Of a stretch of 64,000 bases of DNA, positions 63,101 through 64,000 are shown one piece after another. Source of the stretch: Filosporella fistucella (lineage: Eukaryota; Ascomycota; Leotiomycetes; Helotiales); the NCBI GenBank assembly GCA_030077755.1, contig JAQJZZ010000011.1:992001-1056000 (forward strand), written 5' to 3'. The stretch's first letter is position 1; each line of letters opens with the position of its first letter. Under the pieces are notes generated by a model, which saw only the letters and a program-made list of their open reading frames with translations, had not been told where the DNA came from and searched no databases. A program made the position numbers and the translations under genes.

Positions 63101-63542
63101 AGTAGTCCTCCATTCTGCAGAATAACGCATAACAATGGCTCTACATTCTGCATTGTAATTTGCCAGGCCCATCTTCATGACTGCATCTTTGCCAGAAATA
63201 CCAAACTTCTTGTCGATCTCATGCTCAATCGGCAATCCATGTGTATCCCAGCCAAATCGTCTCTCTACATGATAACCTTTCATGGACCAGTATCTTGGTA
63301 TGATGTCTTTAATGGTAGATGCAAGGAGGTGGCCATAATGCGGCAGTCCACTTCATGAAGGTCAATCCCAGTGATATTATCATTCGAGTTGGGAGGAGTA
63401 AAACTTACGTGGCAAAAGGAGGTCCATCGTAAAATGTGTAAAGTGGTCTGGAAGCTGAGAGCTCAACCTGCCTCTCGAATGCTTTGATCTCTTTCCACCG
63501 CCGAAGGACATTTTCCTCCTCCTTAGGAAAGTCGATGCTCAT
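60149..63542 (-). CDS. ILS1: Isoleucyl-tRNA synthetase, cytoplasmic
   Basis: On the minus strand the exons are 63542-63409, 63350-63056, 63006-61305 and 61257-60149 (introns 58, 49 and 47 bp), for about 1079 residues, the usual length of cytosolic IleRS. The HIGH signature is HYGH at residues 49-52 within [11 protein letters not shown]. The KMSKR loop ([14 protein letters not shown]) is at about 598-602. The CP1 editing domain is present, with [17 protein letters not shown] and the [19 protein letters not shown] block. [11 protein letters not shown] and a C-terminal anticodon-binding and accessory region ([32 protein letters not shown]) follow. It charges tRNA-Ile and edits Val-tRNA-Ile. The start chosen, [10 protein letters not shown], fits cytosolic homologues. 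The frame remains open for 88 codons further upstream without an ATG (see findings). Confidence 0.97.
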
Positions 63543-63895
63543 AATGGCGGTGGAGGACGCCGAGCGCGATGGCGATACTTGTAGAGGTGTAGTGATCAGG
63601 TATCTCTGGGCTGATGAGAGGGACAATATCTCTCCCCAAATTTTGAGGCAGTTTTGAGAGTGTTGTATTCGGTTGAATGTCGTGTTCGAGGGGTAATTCT
63701 TCAAAACACGACCCCGCCGTTGAGTCAGGGCATTGACTCGAAATTTTGGAGGTACGAGTATTACAGCTACCCAATCAAAAGCAGCTTCAGCCTCGCCTAG
63801 GTACACAGCCTTTCCCCTCTTCCCTCTTTAGTGCAAGGCGCGTACTCCCTTCCTCAAAATCTGTCTACCGAAAGTTTCCTCACATTGTTTTCATC
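63543..63895. promoter_or_regulatory. Bidirectional promoter between ILS1 and the edge gene
   Basis: About 350 bp separate the ILS1 ATG (-) from the next + strand ATG at 63896. It may include an N-terminal extension of ILS1 read from a non-AUG codon. No discrete TATA box is clear. Confidence 0.45.
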
Positions 63896-64000
63896 ATGGC
63901 TCAAGGAAGGTACAGACTCTCTCACGGGATATTTTCAGCATCGTTTAAACATATAGCTTCTACACAAACTTCTCGCCTGTGGGGCTTATTCATTTTCCTA
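63896..64000 (+). CDS. Start of a further gene, truncated by the window edge
   Basis: An ATG at 63896 in good context (ATCATGG) begins MAQG. The unspliced frame stays open to base 64000. However, a donor (GGAAG then gtacag, at 63910) and an acceptor (catatag at about 63957) allow a first intron of about 48 bp, after which the product would read SFYTNFSPVG. Short first exons are common in this window (MFS, Sfi1, NDUFAF8-like), so the spliced reading is preferred. Too little is visible to name the product. Confidence 0.4.
   Translation, partial: MAQGRYRLSHGIFSASFKHIASTQTSRLWGLFIFL

Overview
The window is nuclear DNA of a filamentous ascomycete. Genes lie on both strands. Most introns are 45-140 bp, with GT..AG ends and a CTAAC/CTGAC-type branch site near the acceptor. 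Several housekeeping proteins have the usual filamentous-fungal form: ATG1, GPI10, a PDK1-type kinase, RAV1, an Sfi1-repeat protein and cytosolic isoleucyl-tRNA synthetase. The overall protein character suggests Leotiomycetes (Helotiales-like), but that is an impression, not a computed placement. I see no rRNA, CRISPR array, intact transposon or secondary-metabolite cluster.

Layout. 2-112: the last codons of a roadblock/LC7-type dynein light chain. 1726-8010: a large fungal protein of the DUF8004 type, then a membrane-anchored GT90 glycosyltransferase, both on +. 10024-18633: ATG1 (-) and GPI10 (+), divergent across a 3.4 kb non-coding interval. 19290-22722: a NACHT NTPase gene on - with an open core and tail but a damaged 5' half. 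23277-24961: a Dal5-like MFS transporter (-). 27646-30603: an F-box protein (+). 32134-36646: a CYP504-like P450 (+) converging on an OPT transporter (-). 37863-41493: a sterol-glucosyltransferase-like protein with a Vps13/ATG2-C-like tail (-). 42456-44456: an unrecognised disordered protein (-). 46222-48981: a PDK1-type kinase (+). 50133-51191: a short-chain dehydrogenase (+), convergent with RAV1 (51360-55651, -). 56168-59387: the Sfi1-repeat protein (-), divergent from a tiny twin-CX9C complex I assembly factor of the NDUFAF8 type (59731-60009, +), which converges on ILS1 (60149-63542, -). The window ends in the first codons of a further + strand gene at 63896.

The genes do not form one pathway. 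Themes that recur are membrane and lipid homeostasis and trafficking (ATG1, GPI10, sterol glucosyltransferase, PDK1-type kinase, RAV1, two transporters), cytoskeleton and spindle pole (roadblock, Sfi1) and mitochondria or translation (NDUFAF8-like, ILS1). The least ordinary items are the partly decayed NACHT gene, the glycosyltransferase with a lipid-transfer-protein-like tail, and two genes (SDR and ILS1) whose 5' ends stay open in frame with presequence-like N-terminal extensions. Exon coordinates were worked out by eye from splice signals and reading frame; no database search was run.
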